Shown here one piece after another: positions 5,432 to 5,479 of a stretch of 5,479 bases of DNA. The position numbers and the translations under genes are program-made. Origin of the DNA: CAYMTN01 sp964393335 (GTDB taxonomy: Bacteria > Chloroflexota > Anaerolineae > Aggregatilineales > Aggregatilineaceae); contig CAYMTN010000314.1 in NCBI GenBank assembly GCA_964393335.1, positions 1-5,479 on the forward strand. Reading direction: 5' to 3'. The notes beneath the pieces are model-generated. The model had not been told where the DNA came from. It was given only the letters and a program-made list of their open reading frames with translations, and made no database searches. Position 1 is the first letter of the stretch. Every line of letters starts with the position of its first letter.

Positions 5432-5460
5432 TCCCCTCTCCCACAAAGTAGGAGAGGGGA
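5432..5460 (+). terminator. strong palindrome after the propeller/SH3b gene (terminator or dispersed repeat)
   Basis: TCCCCTCTCC (5432-5441) and GGAGAGGGGA (5451-5460) form a perfect ten-base-pair stem with a nine-base loop, 17 bases after the TGA. Only CTT follows, with no real T-tract, so classical intrinsic termination is doubtful. From memory, very similar CCCTCACCC...CCCTCTCC...GGAGAGGGG palindromes are scattered between genes in Chloroflexota and some other bacteria. This may therefore be one copy of a REP-like repeat that also serves as a transcript end. Confidence 0.55.
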
Positions 5461-5479
5461 CTTGATCCGCTGCGCGTCT

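Noticed and set aside
5432..5460. A confident intrinsic terminator
   Set aside because: The stem is excellent but only CTT follows, not a T-tract, so it is reported with moderate confidence and a repeat alternative.
1..5479. A defence island or mobile element
   Set aside because: No transposase, integrase, nuclease or toxin-antitoxin gene is visible, and the four genes look like ordinary chromosomal content.

Overview
This is a GC-rich bacterial window (the genes look roughly 60-65% G+C; the 5' intergenic stretch is visibly more AT-rich). The best guess for the host is a member of the Chloroflexota, probably Anaerolineae or a relative. That inference rests on family knowledge: a secreted TolB-like propeller fused to a chain of SH3b repeats ending in WTAEG...YWLxP, a chaperonin starting MPKQLVFD, and a CCCCTCTCC/GGAGAGGGG palindrome after a gene. 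Nothing in the window proves the taxonomy.

Layout. At the left edge (1-55, minus strand) are the first 18 codons of a GroEL chaperonin, running out of the window. Bases 56-424 hold no convincing gene. They carry the groEL leader: a promoter candidate, an inverted repeat with exact CIRCE core half-sites but a 20-base spacer, and a competing stem-loop. Further upstream is a separate 130-base structure bounded by imperfect inverted repeats. On the minus strand at 425-1225 is a complete APH(3')-type aminoglycoside phosphotransferase homologue. A 117-base divergent intergenic region separates it from a plus-strand gene at 1343-2434, an M24/creatinase-fold protein in which three of the five usual metal ligands are replaced. 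A further 121-base gap with a bulged hairpin leads to the largest gene, 2556-5414. It encodes a 952-residue exported protein: signal peptide, TolB/WD40-like propeller (about residues 45-395), then six SH3b repeats (407-950). A strong palindrome follows its stop codon.

How the genes relate. The four genes do not form an obvious pathway. groEL and the phosphotransferase share a strand but are separated by 369 bases with groEL's own regulatory signals. The M24 gene is divergent from the phosphotransferase. The propeller/SH3b gene has its own ribosome binding site and may or may not be co-transcribed with the M24 gene. The parts most worth a second look are the internal architecture of the SH3b array (an A-B-C triplet duplicated to A-B-C-A-B-C with a 278-279 residue period and one cysteine pair per repeat), the groEL leader, and the ligand-poor M24 protein.
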